Source: Buchnera aphidicola (Ceratoglyphina bambusae) (GTDB lineage: Bacteria > Pseudomonadota > Gammaproteobacteria > Enterobacterales > Enterobacteriaceae). From it: DNA of 64,000 nt. The position numbers and the translations under genes were made by a program. A model generated the notes under the pieces. The model saw nothing but the letters and a program-made list of their open reading frames with translations, was not told the DNA's origin and made no database searches. Shown here piece after piece: positions 20,291 through 30,751 of the stretch; the stretch's first letter is position 1, and each line of letters opens with the position of its first letter. The stretch covers positions 186,001 through 250,000 of the forward strand of contig NZ_CP134982.1 of the NCBI RefSeq assembly GCF_039363085.1, written 5' to 3'.

Positions 20291-20938
20291 ATGAATAATA
20301 AAAAAATTAAAAAAGTTATCATAAAAGATTTAGGAATTAAAGATTGGAAACAAACTTATTCTTTAATGAAAAAGTTTGTATCTAAAAATAATAAATATAA
20401 ATCAGATGAAATATGGTTTTTAGAACATTATCCAGTGTTTACATCAGGAAAAAATTTTTTTAATAAAAAAAAATATTATATAACCAAAAAAATAAAATTT
20501 TATAATTCTAATAGGGGTGGAGGAATAACATATCATGGGCCAGGGCAACAAATTGTATATTTTTTGATAAATTTGAAAAAAATTAAAAATCATATTTTTT
20601 TTTTAATAAACATGATAAAAAAAGTTGTTATAAAAACTTTAAAATGTTTTTGTATAGAAAGTTATTATGATAAAGATAATCCTGGAATATATGTAAAAAA
20701 AAAAAAAATATGTTCTATAGGATTATGCATAAAAAATGGATATTCAATGCATGGTTTTTCTTTAAATGTAAATATGGATTTATTCCCATTTAAGTTAATA
20801 ATACCATGTAATAATTCAAAAATAAAAATGACTCAGATAAAAGAATTAAATAAAAAAATATCAATTAAAGAAGTAAAAAAAATTTTAAAATATAAAATTA
20901 AATTATTTTTTAAAAAAAATTTTTTTATAAATTATTAA
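20291..20938 (+). CDS. lipB: Octanoyl-[acyl-carrier-protein]:protein N-octanoyltransferase
   Basis: Moves octanoyl groups from ACP to lipoyl domains, here including SucB. 215 residues. Signature RGGGITYHGPGQQIVYF at about residues 76-92, the conserved Lys in KKICSIGLCI, HGFSLNV, and the catalytic Cys in IPCNN. A 14-base A run lies within the frame (20695-20708). Pairs with lipA 55 bp downstream. Confidence 0.97.
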   Translation: MNNKKIKKVIIKDLGIKDWKQTYSLMKKFVSKNNKYKSDEIWFLEHYPVFTSGKNFFNKKKYYITKKIKFYNSNRGGGITYHGPGQQIVYFLINLKKIKNHIFFLINMIKKVVIKTLKCFCIESYYDKDNPGIYVKKKKICSIGLCIKNGYSMHGFSLNVNMDLFPFKLIIPCNNSKIKMTQIKELNKKISIKEVKKILKYKIKLFFKKNFFINY

Positions 20939-20993
20939 AAAATTTAATTTTAAAAAATTAAATAATTTTTAAAGAAAAAGAAAATTAATTTAT

Positions 20994-21914
20994 ATGAAAA
21001 AAAAACAAAATTTAAATAATTTATTTAAAAAAATAAATAAAAATATATTGAAAAAACCAAAATGGATAAAAACAAGATTTCCAATTAATGACATTAAAAT
21101 AAAAAAAATTAAAAATATACTAAAAAAAAATAATTTATATTCTGTATGTGAAGAAGCATTATGTCCAAATATATATGAATGTTTTGGAAAAAAAACTTTA
21201 ACTTTTATGATATTAGGAGATATATGTACAAGAAAATGTGCATTTTGTGCAGTATCTAAAGGTAGACCTAAAATAATAGATGTTAATGAGCCTAAAAAAA
21301 TAGCAAAAACTGTAAAAAAAATAAAATTAAAACATGTAGTAATTACTTCTGTTAATAGAGATGATCTAAAGGATGGAGGTGCAAACCATTTTTTGGAATG
21401 TATTAAACAATTAAAAAAAAATAGTAAAAAAACTATAATAGAAATTTTAGTTCCAGATTTTAAAAGATGTTTAAATTCTGCTATAGAAATAATATCTGAA
21501 TCTCCTCCTAATATATTTAATCATAACATAGAAAGTGTTCCTAGATTATATAATAAAGTTAGAAAAGGTGCTAATTACAAAAATTCTATAAAATTATTAA
21601 AAAAATTTAAAATAAAAAATCCAAATGTATTAACTAAATCTGGATTAATGATAGGATTAGGAGAAAAAAAAAGTGAAATAATAAATGTAATGAAAGATTT
21701 AAAAAAAAATAAAGTTAATATGATAACTATAGGTCAATATTTACAACCAAGTATATATCATACTCCTGTAAAAAAATATTTTAAAATAGAAGAATTTGAA
21801 TACTATAAAAATAAAGCTATGGAAATAGGATTTGATAATGCATTTTGTGGGCCATTAGTAAGATCTTCTTACCATTCAGATTTACAAGCAAAAAAAATAA
21901 TAAAAAAAATATAA
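20994..21914 (+). CDS. lipA: Lipoyl synthase (radical SAM)
   Basis: Inserts two sulphurs into octanoyl-lysine to make lipoate. Both iron-sulphur clusters are supported: the auxiliary set C52, C57, C63 (CEEALCPNIYEC) and the radical-SAM CxxxCxxC at C78, C82, C85 (CTRKCAFC). The C-terminal RSSYHSD provides the Ser ligand. 306 residues against 321 in E. coli. Partner of lipB. A strong hairpin follows. Confidence 0.98.
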   Translation: MKKKQNLNNLFKKINKNILKKPKWIKTRFPINDIKIKKIKNILKKNNLYSVCEEALCPNIYECFGKKTLTFMILGDICTRKCAFCAVSKGRPKIIDVNEPKKIAKTVKKIKLKHVVITSVNRDDLKDGGANHFLECIKQLKKNSKKTIIEILVPDFKRCLNSAIEIISESPPNIFNHNIESVPRLYNKVRKGANYKNSIKLLKKFKIKNPNVLTKSGLMIGLGEKKSEIINVMKDLKKNKVNMITIGQYLQPSIYHTPVKKYFKIEEFEYYKNKAMEIGFDNAFCGPLVRSSYHSDLQAKKIIKKI

Positions 21915-21938
21915 AAGTACATAATATTTAAAAAATTT

Positions 21939-21984
21939 TTGAATAATTAAAAATAATAATTCTATAATTATTTTAATTATTCAA
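21939..21984. terminator. Terminator downstream of lipA
   Basis: TTGAATAATTAAAAATAAT (21939-21957) pairs with ATTATTTTAATTATTCAA (21967-21984), a stem of about 18 bp with one bulged A. It lies between the convergent lipA and the sppA-like ORF. Confidence 0.7.
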
Positions 21985-22049
21985 AATATTTTAAAAAATT
22001 ATATTTCAAAAAAAAATATTTTAATTAATTTTTAAACATATTTAATTTT

Positions 22050-22259
22050 TTAATTTAAAATTTTTATATAATTCGTTCTAACAATATCATCATATTTGTA
22101 CAACTTTATTTTTTTAGTGTTATTTTCATGTATATATAAATATATACATAAACAAACAATAGTTAAAACTATCAGATTTATTATAACTTCTTTTATAAAC
22201 TTAAATAAAATTATACTTATTTTTAACAAAAAAAATATTTTTTTTAATAAGAAAATCAT
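22050..22259 (-). pseudogene. Truncated SppA-like membrane stub (signal peptide peptidase N-terminus)
   Basis: A 69-residue ORF with a Lys-bearing N-terminal tail and one strong hydrophobic segment (about 25-44), then a short polar tail. It aligns without gaps from its Met to the N-terminus of E. coli SppA as I remember it. Positions shared or conservative include L4, I8, K13, L18, F21, a K/R at 23, E24, N28 and L29 (LFKFIKEVIINL against LLNFVREMVLNL). The protease domain and its catalytic Lys/Ser are missing, and no trace of them follows. So this is a remnant, or a retained single-pass membrane peptide. Not a shadow of another gene. The opposite frame is the less likely one. Function unknown. 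Confidence 0.5.
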
Positions 22260-22464
22260 ATTTTTTCCAAATTTAATTAAAGTACAAAAATATTAATATA
22301 TATGTTTTTTAAATAATTAATAAAACAAAATTAACAATAATTTTATATAAAAATAAATTTTATATAAAACATATAATAATTTTTTAAAATAAATTTATAT
22401 ACTAAAATTATATAAAAAATTTTTTTAAAATAAAATGTTATTTTATTTTTTTTAATATTAATAT

Positions 22465-22884
22465 TTAATTTTCAATATTACAAAAATTTTTATAAACTGG
22501 TCTAGATTTTTTGTTATCATCTATAGCAACATATATTAAATTAGCTTTAGATGTACAATATATTGATCCTATGGGGTTTTCAATAACTTTTTTAATCCAA
22601 ATTTCAACTTTTATTTCCATAGAACTATTTCCTACAGTTATTAATTTAGCATAACAATTAACTACATCTCCTACAGAAATAGGTTTTAAAAATATTATGT
22701 TTTTAACCATTAAAGTAGTAACATTTCCTTTAGATATTTCTTTTGCTAATATTGCTCCTCCTAAATCTATTTGAGACATTATCCATCCGCCGAAAATGTC
22801 CCCACTTGCATTTGTATTTTTAGGCATAGCTAAAGTTTTTAATACTAGTTTTCCTGTTGGTTTATTTTTTTTTAATTTTTTCAT
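22465..22884 (-). CDS. yciA: Acyl-CoA thioesterase YciA
   Basis: Hotdog-fold thioesterase that hydrolyses a broad range of acyl-CoAs. The segment LVLKTLAMPKNTNASGDIFGGW is almost the E. coli sequence and carries the catalytic Asp. MSQIDLGGAILAKE and PISVGDVVNCYAK follow. The frame runs ten codons further upstream to 22914. I start at the inner ATG (MKKLKKNK) because it gives the E. coli N-terminal length. Neither start has a good ribosome site. Neighbour of yciC and the trp operon, as in E. coli. Confidence 0.93.
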   Translation of the reverse strand: MKKLKKNKPTGKLVLKTLAMPKNTNASGDIFGGWIMSQIDLGGAILAKEISKGNVTTLMVKNIIFLKPISVGDVVNCYAKLITVGNSSMEIKVEIWIKKVIENPIGSIYCTSKANLIYVAIDDNKKSRPVYKNFCNIEN

Positions 22885-23192
22885 AGTTTTTGCTTTAATG
22901 TTAATAAAATTCATTTAAAATTTTTAAAATTTAAAAAATTTTATTAAAAAAATGTTACTATTAATGTTAATAAATTATTTTATAATTTATAAAGTCTAAT
23001 ATAAAAATTCTAAGTTAAATACATTACTATTTTTTTTAAAATTTTTACAATTATAATTAAGAAGATTTTTTATAATTTTTATATATAAAATTATAAATTT
23101 AAAAAATAAAATTTATATAAATTAAAATCGTAACTTTAAATTGTTGTTTTTAATTAATATATAATATTTTATCTAAAACATTTTTGTGTAAT

Positions 23193-23945
23193 TTAAAACT
23201 TTTTAATATTAGCAAATAATGAATAAAGTTTAAATAAATGCACAATTAATACACACAAAATAAAATTAGATATAATATTGTATGAAAATATAAACAAATT
23301 TTCTGGTAAAATTTTTAAAATAGAACTGCACATTAATAATATAAATTTTATGAATAACCATATAAATATAGGAGGAGTTAATTCTTTGTATCTAGATAAA
23401 CATACTAAAAAACTTTTTTTAATAGAATAAAATACTCCTTTTTTTTCTATAACTAAAATTATTGGCGACATTGAAAAAAATATTAAAAAAGCTATTGCTG
23501 GAATTACAAATATTATTAAACCTACTTGTATTATTATATTAATAAAAAATATTAACAAAAATAAATTTGGAAAAATAGAAAAAAATAATTTATATAATTT
23601 TTTTAAACCTATTTTTTTTTTTAATATTTTAAAATGTGCTATCATTAAAATACTTTCTATTATAAAAGTAATACTTACAGTGTTAACGACATTTTTGAGA
23701 AATGAAAATTGTAAAAAAGCTTTTTGTTGAGAGAAATTCATTGAATTAAATGTATTTATTAAAGAATGCATTCCAATATCTTTACTTAAAACTGAAAAAT
23801 ATATTTTTTGTATAACAGGAATTACATAATAATCAGAAATTACTACTAAAAAAGAAAAAAAACAAGATATTAAAAAAATTTTTGTTAAATTTTTTTTAAC
23901 AAAATTAAATGTTTCTTGATATGAATTAGTTTCTTTAATAAGCAT
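23193..23945 (-). CDS. yciC: UPF0259 inner-membrane protein YciC
   Basis: About 250 residues with six hydrophobic segments. It matches E. coli YciC over its length: a short polar N-terminus (SYQETFNFVKKN), NSMNFSQQKAF, a LIIFVIPAIAFLIFFSMSPIILV stretch and IEKKGVFYSIKKS. Function unknown. GAGGT followed by four bases and ATG at 23945 fixes the start, seven codons inside the longest frame. Located just upstream of trpA's end, the E. coli trp-yciC neighbourhood. Confidence 0.9.
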   Translation of the reverse strand: MLIKETNSYQETFNFVKKNLTKIFLISCFFSFLVVISDYYVIPVIQKIYFSVLSKDIGMHSLINTFNSMNFSQQKAFLQFSFLKNVVNTVSITFIIESILMIAHFKILKKKIGLKKLYKLFFSIFPNLFLLIFFINIIIQVGLIIFVIPAIAFLIFFSMSPIILVIEKKGVFYSIKKSFLVCLSRYKELTPPIFIWLFIKFILLMCSSILKILPENLFIFSYNIISNFILCVLIVHLFKLYSLFANIKKF

Positions 23946-24031
23946 TATTACCTCGATATAAAACATTTTGTCAAATTTAATTTTACAATATAAATTTATT
24001 AAATAATTAATATTTTATAATTTTATATAAT

Positions 24032-24847
24032 TTATAATAATATTTTAGTAGAATATTTTAGTTTTTTAATCAAATTTGTAATTTTTTTTATCATAACTTT
24101 TTTATTATCCAAATTATTTTCTATTTGTTTTACTACTACAGATCCACATATAACTCCATTAATTTTGTTCATTAATATATTTTTTATTTGATTAGTTGAA
24201 TAAATTCCAAATCCTTGCACTAAAGGTATAGAAGATATTTTTTTTATTTTTTTAACTATTAAATTTGTTTTGAAAAATTTTTTTTTACAAATTCCTGTCA
24301 CTCCAGATCTAGAAAGTATATATATATAACTTTTGGACATTTTAATTATTTTATTTAACATAACATTATTTACATTAGGAGGGCATATAAAAATTTGAGA
24401 AATATTATTTTTTATTGAACATTCATAAAACATTTTAGATTCTTCAATTGGAACATCAACTATTAATATAGAATCTAATCCAATTTTAGAACATATTTCA
24501 TAAAAATTGTTTATTCCTTTATTAAATATTAAATTTGCATATGTTAATATACCTATAGGAAAATTAGTATATTTATTTTTTAAATTTTTTAAAATATCAA
24601 AACATTTTAATAATGTAACATTTTTTTTTAATGCTCTTAAATTTGCATTTTGTATTATATATCCATCCGCTAAAGGATCAGAAAAAGGAATTCCAATTTC
24701 AATAGCATCAGCTCCATTTTCAATTATAGATATTATTATTTCTAGAGAAGTATCTAAATCTGGATCTCCTAATACTATAAATGGAATTAAGCATCCTTCT
24801 TTTTTTTTTCTTAAATTACTAAAAAGTTTTTTATATATAATATTCAT
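24032..24847 (-). CDS. trpA: Tryptophan synthase alpha chain
   Basis: Cleaves indole-3-glycerol phosphate to indole. 271 residues, close to the E. coli 268. The catalytic pair is E50 ([15 protein letters not shown]) and D61. The ATG overlaps the trpB stop by 4 bp (ATGA), so subunits of the alpha2-beta2 complex are likely made in coupled fashion. Last gene of trpDCBA. Confidence 0.98.
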   Translation of the reverse strand: MNIIYKKLFSNLRKKKEGCLIPFIVLGDPDLDTSLEIIISIIENGADAIEIGIPFSDPLADGYIIQNANLRALKKNVTLLKCFDILKNLKNKYTNFPIGILTYANLIFNKGINNFYEICSKIGLDSILIVDVPIEESKMFYECSIKNNISQIFICPPNVNNVMLNKIIKMSKSYIYILSRSGVTGICKKKFFKTNLIVKKIKKISSIPLVQGFGIYSTNQIKNILMNKINGVICGSVVVKQIENNLDNKKVMIKKITNLIKKLKYSTKILL

Positions 24848-26034
24848 AATATTGTATTTTTTTTTAAAAAACTATTTACAGATAAAATATCTTTGTCTCC
24901 TCTACCAGACAAATTTACTATAATAGTTTGTTTTTTTATAGGATTATTATTAATAATTTTTATAGCATGCGCTAATGCATGAGAAGATTCTAATGCTGGT
25001 ATTATTCCTTCTTTTTTGCAAAGATTTTTAAAAGCTAAAACAGCTTCTTTATCATTAATAGTAACATATTTTACTCTATTTAAAAAATTTAACCATGAGT
25101 GCTCAGGGCCAATTGAAGGAAAATCTAATCCCGAAGAAATAGAATAAGAATCTTGAATTTGACCATCGTTATTTTGTATTATTTTAGACTTCATTCCAAA
25201 ATATATTCCTGTTTTACCATATTTTAAAGATGCACTATGTTCATTATTATTATTTCCAAAGCCACCTGCTTCTACACCTATTAATTTTACACTTTTTTTA
25301 TTTAAAAATTTTGAAAATATACCTATTGAATTAGATCCTCCTCCAACACAAGCTATAATTATATTTGGATATTTTTTTTCAATTTTAAAAATTTGTTTTT
25401 TAGTTTCTTTTCCTATTATACTTTGGAATTCTTTAACTATAGTTGGATATGGGTGAGGTCCTGCGGCTGTACCTAACATATAGTGTGAATTAAAATAGTT
25501 AGATGACCAATCTCTAATAGCTTCATTACAAGCACTTTTTAAACTTTTAGATCCTGAATTTACAGGAACTATTTCTGCGCCTAATAATTTCATTCTTAAT
25601 ACATTAGTATACTGTTTTTCAATGTCTTTAGATCCCATGTATATTTTACATTTTAAATTAAACAAAGCACACATCATTGCAGTAGAAACTCCATGCTGCC
25701 CAGCTCCAGTTTCAGCTATTATATTTGTTTTTTTCATTTTTTTCGCTAATAATATTTGTCCTATAACTTGATTTATTTTATGAGATCCTCCATGTAATAA
25801 ATCTTCTCTTTTTAAATATAATTTTGTATTTGTTCCTTTAGTAATATTTTTACATAAAGTTAATGGGGTAGGTCTTCCAGCATAATTTTTTAATAATTTA
25901 TTAAACTTTTTTTTAAATTTTTTCTCTTTAATATTTTTCACAAAACATTTTTCTAATTCTAATAATGATGGAATTAATATTTGAGGAACATACATTCCAC
26001 CGAATTTTCCAAAATATGGATTTAAAATAGTCAT
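24844..26034 (-). CDS. trpB: Tryptophan synthase beta chain
   Basis: Pyridoxal-phosphate enzyme joining indole and serine. 396 residues, E. coli length. The PLP lysine is K86 in HGGSHKINQ. The phosphate loop GGGSNSIG and EAGGFG are intact. Composition is less biased than in its neighbours, indicating selection to keep tryptophan supply to the host. Confidence 0.98.
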   Translation of the reverse strand: MTILNPYFGKFGGMYVPQILIPSLLELEKCFVKNIKEKKFKKKFNKLLKNYAGRPTPLTLCKNITKGTNTKLYLKREDLLHGGSHKINQVIGQILLAKKMKKTNIIAETGAGQHGVSTAMMCALFNLKCKIYMGSKDIEKQYTNVLRMKLLGAEIVPVNSGSKSLKSACNEAIRDWSSNYFNSHYMLGTAAGPHPYPTIVKEFQSIIGKETKKQIFKIEKKYPNIIIACVGGGSNSIGIFSKFLNKKSVKLIGVEAGGFGNNNNEHSASLKYGKTGIYFGMKSKIIQNNDGQIQDSYSISSGLDFPSIGPEHSWLNFLNRVKYVTINDKEAVLAFKNLCKKEGIIPALESSHALAHAIKIINNNPIKKQTIIVNLSGRGDKDILSVNSFLKKNTIL

Positions 26035-26044
26035 TTTATTTTTT

Positions 26045-27415
26045 TTAATTTTTTATTAATGTAGTTTTTATTTTGTTAAATAATTTTTTTATTTTGTTAT
26101 GATTTTTTATTCCATTTTTTTCTACTCCTGAATTAAAATCTAATCCATAAGGTTTAAATTTTAATGCATTATGAAAATTTTTTATGTTAATTCCTCCTGA
26201 TAAAAATATGTTTTTTAAATTAATATTGTTTAATATAGACCAATTAAAAGAATTACCACTTCCAGGAACATAATTATCAAATATTATTTTATCAACATTA
26301 TCAAATTTATAATTTGGAAGATCATTTTTTATGCAAACAGCTTTCCATATTTTTGTATTTTTATTTAGAATACTCTTTAAACTATTTATATATTTTTGAT
26401 TTTCATTTCCATGCAACTGAACTGCATGTAAATTAAGTTTATTGGTAATATCTTTTATTTTATAGAAATCTTCGTTTTGAAAAACTCCTATATATTTTAA
26501 AAAATTATAATTAATTATATTTATAGCATTTTTTATACTTATATTTCTTTTAGAAGATTTAACGAAAATTAATCCTCCATATATAGCTCCATTTTTTTCA
26601 GAAATTTCAGCATCTTTTTTTTTTATTAGACCACATATTTTATTATTTCCAAAAATTATTTTTTTTATTTTTAAATTAATATTATTTTCAGACATAACAG
26701 ATGATCCTATTAAAAATCCATTTACATATTTCTTTAATTCATTAACAATAATATTATTTTTTATGCCAGATTCACTAATTATTATTTTATTTTTAGGTAT
26801 TAAAGGAGAAAGAATTTTTGTAGTATTAATATTTATAGAAAAATCATTTAGGTTTCTATTATTTATTCCTATTATTTCTGCATTTAAAAAAATAGCTCTA
26901 TTTAATTCTTTTACATTATTTATTTCAGTTAATATTTTTAAATTCATAGATTTAGCTATTCTAGAAAATCTTTTATATTGATAATTATTTAGTATAGATA
27001 AAATTAATAGAATAGCATCTGCGCCATAATATCTAGATAAATATATTTGATAATCATCTATAAAAAAATCTTTACACAATATTGGTAAGTTTGTATTTTT
27101 TCTAACTTTTTTTAAATATTTTATGTTTCCATGAAAATATTTTTCTTCTGTTATTACTGATATTGCAGATGCATATTTGTTGTATGAATTTACTATTTTA
27201 TGAATGTTGAAGTTTTTACAAATTTTTCCCAAGGATGGTGAAGTTTTTTTTATTTCAAATATAAAAGCAGGAAAATTATTTTTTAAAGAATTTTTAAAAT
27301 TATTATTAGTTTTCTTTATTAAATGCATAAAATTATGTAAAGGTTTTTTTTTCTTAATTATTTTTAACCATTCTATTTTATTAAATAAAATACTTTCTAA
27401 AATTTTTTTTTTCAT
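26045..27415 (-). CDS. trpC: Bifunctional indole-3-glycerol phosphate synthase / phosphoribosylanthranilate isomerase
   Basis: Fused TrpC-TrpF as in enterobacteria, 456 residues. TrpC half: [37 protein letters not shown]. TrpF half from about residue 258: catalytic Cys in NKICGL and catalytic Asp in [11 protein letters not shown], with [11 protein letters not shown]-type sequence ([10 protein letters not shown]) and VQLHGNE. Overlaps trpD by 4 bp and is 10 bp from trpB. Confidence 0.98.
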   Translation of the reverse strand: MKKKILESILFNKIEWLKIIKKKKPLHNFMHLIKKTNNNFKNSLKNNFPAFIFEIKKTSPSLGKICKNFNIHKIVNSYNKYASAISVITEEKYFHGNIKYLKKVRKNTNLPILCKDFFIDDYQIYLSRYYGADAILLILSILNNYQYKRFSRIAKSMNLKILTEINNVKELNRAIFLNAEIIGINNRNLNDFSININTTKILSPLIPKNKIIISESGIKNNIIVNELKKYVNGFLIGSSVMSENNINLKIKKIIFGNNKICGLIKKKDAEISEKNGAIYGGLIFVKSSKRNISIKNAINIINYNFLKYIGVFQNEDFYKIKDITNKLNLHAVQLHGNENQKYINSLKSILNKNTKIWKAVCIKNDLPNYKFDNVDKIIFDNYVPGSGNSFNWSILNNINLKNIFLSGGINIKNFHNALKFKPYGLDFNSGVEKNGIKNHNKIKKLFNKIKTTLIKN

Positions 27416-28401
27416 TTTTTATTACCGCAAGATATTTTTTTTATAAATTTATATATTTCACCTTTTTTTATTATTTCTAAAGCATAATGTGCATTGTCTT
27501 TTATATTTTCTTTTCCAAAAGTTCTTAAAATCATTGCTACATTAGCTGATATAGTTTCTTCATGCACATTTTTTCCAAAACCTTTTATTAATTTTTTTAC
27601 ATGTTTTTTATCTGAAAATTTAATTTTTTTATTATATTTTTTAAATCCAAAATCTTCTGGAAATAATTTATATTTTAAAATTTTTTTGTTTTTAAGTTCA
27701 TTAATATATGTAGGACCATATAAAGTAACTTCATCATAGTTTTTGCTGTGTAATACTATTACTCTTTTATAATTTAAAATTTTACAAATTCTTATAATTA
27801 TAGGCATTAATTTTATATCATAAACTCCTATTACAGATAAAGGAGGTCTTGAAGGATTTAATAATGGACCTAATATGTTAAAAATTGTTCTAGTTTTTAA
27901 ATCTTTTCTTATATTTTTTATGTCATTAAAACATTTATAATATAATGGAGCTAATAAAAAACAAATATTAAATTTATCTAAATTTTTTCTAGAATGTTTT
28001 GCAGATATATTTATGTTTATTTTGTTTTCTTTTAAAAAATCAGCAGATCCAGATTTACTAGTAATATTATAATTACAATGTTTAGATATTTTAAATCCAG
28101 CTATAGAAGAAACTATAGCACTAATAGTAGAAATATTTATATCATTCTGATAATCTCCACCTGTTCCTGTAATATCTGAAAACAAATACTTTGGTCTATT
28201 AAATTTTTTTTTTATTTTTAAAAAACTTTTTATAGCTCCTAAAATTTCATATATAGTTTCTCCTTTAGATTTCATTAAAACTATAGCAGAAACAATTTCT
28301 GCATAATTAATATTTTTATAAATTATATTATTAAATAATTTATAACTTTCTATAATATCAAGATTTTTTAATCTATATAATTTTTTAAAAATTTTTTTCA
28401 T
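27412..28401 (-). CDS. trpD: Anthranilate phosphoribosyltransferase
   Basis: Attaches phosphoribose to anthranilate. 329 residues. Glycine-rich DITGTGGDYQNDINIST loop for PRPP, GNYNITSKSGSAD-type anthranilate region (HCNYNITSKSGSADFL), and VHEETISANVAMI. In E. coli TrpD also carries the TrpG glutaminase. Here only the transferase is present. First gene of the four-gene unit. I see no trp leader peptide or attenuator in the 208 bp upstream. Confidence 0.97.
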   Translation of the reverse strand: MKKIFKKLYRLKNLDIIESYKLFNNIIYKNINYAEIVSAIVLMKSKGETIYEILGAIKSFLKIKKKFNRPKYLFSDITGTGGDYQNDINISTISAIVSSIAGFKISKHCNYNITSKSGSADFLKENKININISAKHSRKNLDKFNICFLLAPLYYKCFNDIKNIRKDLKTRTIFNILGPLLNPSRPPLSVIGVYDIKLMPIIIRICKILNYKRVIVLHSKNYDEVTLYGPTYINELKNKKILKYKLFPEDFGFKKYNKKIKFSDKKHVKKLIKGFGKNVHEETISANVAMILRTFGKENIKDNAHYALEIIKKGEIYKFIKKISCGNKK

Positions 28402-28609
28402 ATTTTCAACACATTATTAAAATATTATTTATAAAAAATATATTTAATATATAAAAATATAAAATGTTATTTTATTTTTTTTAAAAAAATATTAAATATA
28501 TTTTTTAAATATTATATTATTATATAATAAAAAAAGTTTTAAATTAAATTTTTTAAATAGTATTATTTATATAATTTACTTTAATAACTTTATAATAAAA
28601 ATTTTAAAA

Positions 28610-29503
28610 ATGAACAAAATAATAATATTATTTATATTTTTAATAGTTTCTATTACTTGGAGTACTACATGGGTAGCTATGAAAATAGCTATAGAAACTA
28701 TTCCTCCGTTTTTTGCTACTGGATTAAGATTCTTGTTATCTTTTCCAATATTATATATATTATCTTACTTTACTAATACTCCACTATTATTTCCTAAAAA
28801 AAATAGATTTTTTCAAATACTTATAATATTATTTTATTTTTCTATACCTTTCTCTTTAATTTTATATAGCAGTAATTATATTAATACTAGTGTATCTTCT
28901 ATAATATTTTCCACTACACCTATATTTATATTATTTCTGTCTAAATTAATATTAAAAAATAAAATAAATTTTTATCAAATATTAGGATCATTAATTACTA
29001 TATTATCAATATTTTTCTTAATATTATTAGAATATAAAAATTTATACTACAATAGTATAAAAGGTGTAATATTACTTTTGCTGGCTTTAATTAGTCATTC
29101 TTATATATATATAGAGTGTAAAAAAAGAGAATTTAATATTTCTGCTTTAACATTTAACGCAATACCATCATTTATTTCAGGTATATTAATAACATTAATA
29201 TCTTTAATAATAGAAAAACCCAAATTTTACAATTTTTCAAAAAATTCAATTTTTGCAATATTATATTTATCAAATTTTTCTAGTATATTCGGAATATTAT
29301 TATATTTTTATTTACAAAAAATTGTTAGTAAATTTTTTTCTTCTGCAGTATTTTTAATTTTTCCAATATTCTCTATTTTTATAGAATTATATTTTTATAA
29401 TAGTAATATTTTTAATATTAAATTTTTTATATTTTATTTTTTCGCATTGTTTGGGATTTTAATCACTTTAATTTTTAGTATTGAGAAAACAAACAAAAAA
29501 TAA
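28610..29503 (+). CDS. EamA/DMT-superfamily permease
   Basis: 297 residues, ten hydrophobic segments arranged as two EamA repeats (about 1-140 and 150-290), the standard drug/metabolite transporter layout. The N-terminal TWSTTWVAMKIAIETIPPFFATGLRF (residues 16-41) is typical of the family. Substrate cannot be deduced from sequence. Any transporter kept in such a reduced genome is a candidate for metabolite exchange with the host. Divergent from trpD. Confidence 0.85.
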   Translation: MNKIIILFIFLIVSITWSTTWVAMKIAIETIPPFFATGLRFLLSFPILYILSYFTNTPLLFPKKNRFFQILIILFYFSIPFSLILYSSNYINTSVSSIIFSTTPIFILFLSKLILKNKINFYQILGSLITILSIFFLILLEYKNLYYNSIKGVILLLLALISHSYIYIECKKREFNISALTFNAIPSFISGILITLISLIIEKPKFYNFSKNSIFAILYLSNFSSIFGILLYFYLQKIVSKFFSSAVFLIFPIFSIFIELYFYNSNIFNIKFFIFYFFALFGILITLIFSIEKTNKK

Positions 29504-29678
29504 TTGTAATATTATAATAAGAATTATTTTTAATAAAATTAAAAAATAAATTTTTATGTTTAAAAAATGTTTTTATATAAAAATATAATTTTATAAAACA
29601 TATTTTAAAAATAAATATTATTTTAAATTTTAATATAAAAGATAAAAAATATATTTACAAATATTTATTTATAAAATA

Positions 29679-30467
29679 TTATTTTTTGTTAATTATAGAA
29701 ATAATTTTTTTTATATAATTATCATTTCCAGTAATTAAAATAGAATTTTTACTAATATTGTTATTTAAATTTTTAAATAAATTATAAGTTAACCCCCCAG
29801 ATTCTTTTATTTGTAATTCTCCTGAAAAAAAGTTTAATATATTATTTTTTTCAATTAATAAACAATTTAATCTTCCAGAAGAAACATATGCAAAATCTAA
29901 TATTACAGATCCTGTGATTCTTATATAAACATTTTTAGAAATTAATTTATTAATAATATTTTTATAAAATTTTTTATTTTTGTTAAACTTTTTATAAATG
30001 TTAAAAGCAATAATTATATCATTATTTAAAAATTTATAATCGCATCTCATTCTGTAACCATTAATTTTAGACCCTTCTCCTTTTATAGAAGTAAACAATT
30101 CATTTTTTATAGGATCATATATTACTGACATAAAAATTTTTTTGTTTATGAAATTTGATATTAGTAAACAAAAATGAGGAAACTTGTTTTTAAAATTTAA
30201 AACACCATCTAAAGAATTTATAAACCAATATATTTTTTTTTTGTTAAAATTAAAATCAGAATTATCTTTAGTTATATAAATATGATTAGGATAATATTTT
30301 TTAATTTCATTTATTATTATGTTTTCTGATCTCTTAACAATTTGATTTACATATAAAAAATTTTCGTTAAATTTTTTATTAAAAAAAATATTAGAGTCAT
30401 AAAATTTTATAATAAAACTACCAGCTTTCCTTATAGAAGAAATTGCTATATTTAACATAGGGTTCAT
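29679..30467 (-). CDS. suhB: SuhB-like inositol monophosphatase fold, active site degenerate
   Basis: 262 residues, collinear with E. coli SuhB from MNPMLNIA to the end, so residue numbers correspond. In E. coli the metal ligands are E67, D84, D87 and D212. Here they are K67 (YITKDNSD), N84 and D87 (WFINSLDG) and N212 (LNFFSGEL): three of four are lost, and DGTTNF has become DGVLNF. Structural blocks (PHFCLLIS, YDPIKNELFTS, GEGSKINGYRMR, GSVILDFAYVSSGRL) remain good. Phosphatase activity is therefore unlikely. Known: E. coli SuhB also works in boxA-dependent rRNA antitermination with the Nus factors, a role reported not to need catalysis. Inferred: that role is what preserves the gene. Confidence 0.92.
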   Translation of the reverse strand: MNPMLNIAISSIRKAGSFIIKFYDSNIFFNKKFNENFLYVNQIVKRSENIIINEIKKYYPNHIYITKDNSDFNFNKKKIYWFINSLDGVLNFKNKFPHFCLLISNFINKKIFMSVIYDPIKNELFTSIKGEGSKINGYRMRCDYKFLNNDIIIAFNIYKKFNKNKKFYKNIINKLISKNVYIRITGSVILDFAYVSSGRLNCLLIEKNNILNFFSGELQIKESGGLTYNLFKNLNNNISKNSILITGNDNYIKKIISIINKK

Positions 30468-30751
30468 AATTTTACTTCCTTATATTAAAATGAATATTTT
30501 TAAAATTTATACAATAATGTAAAAACATAATTTTATATTTAATAAAAACTATATACAACAAAACTAAAATATAAACATGTATAATACTAAATTATATATT
30601 ATTTATAAAAATTATTTTAATATTTATAACATTAAAAATATTAATAATTTATATAAAATATTAAATATAAATTTAATAATATTATTATATTTTTATAATA
30701 AGTTTTATATTAAAATAAATTATAAAAAATAATTTTTAATAATAGAATTTT

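Noticed and set aside
22096-22296. 66-codon plus-strand hydrophobic frame opposite the sppA-like ORF
   Set aside because: It is the antisense of a hydrophobic ORF. The minus-strand frame aligns with the SppA N-terminus from Met onward and is the better candidate.
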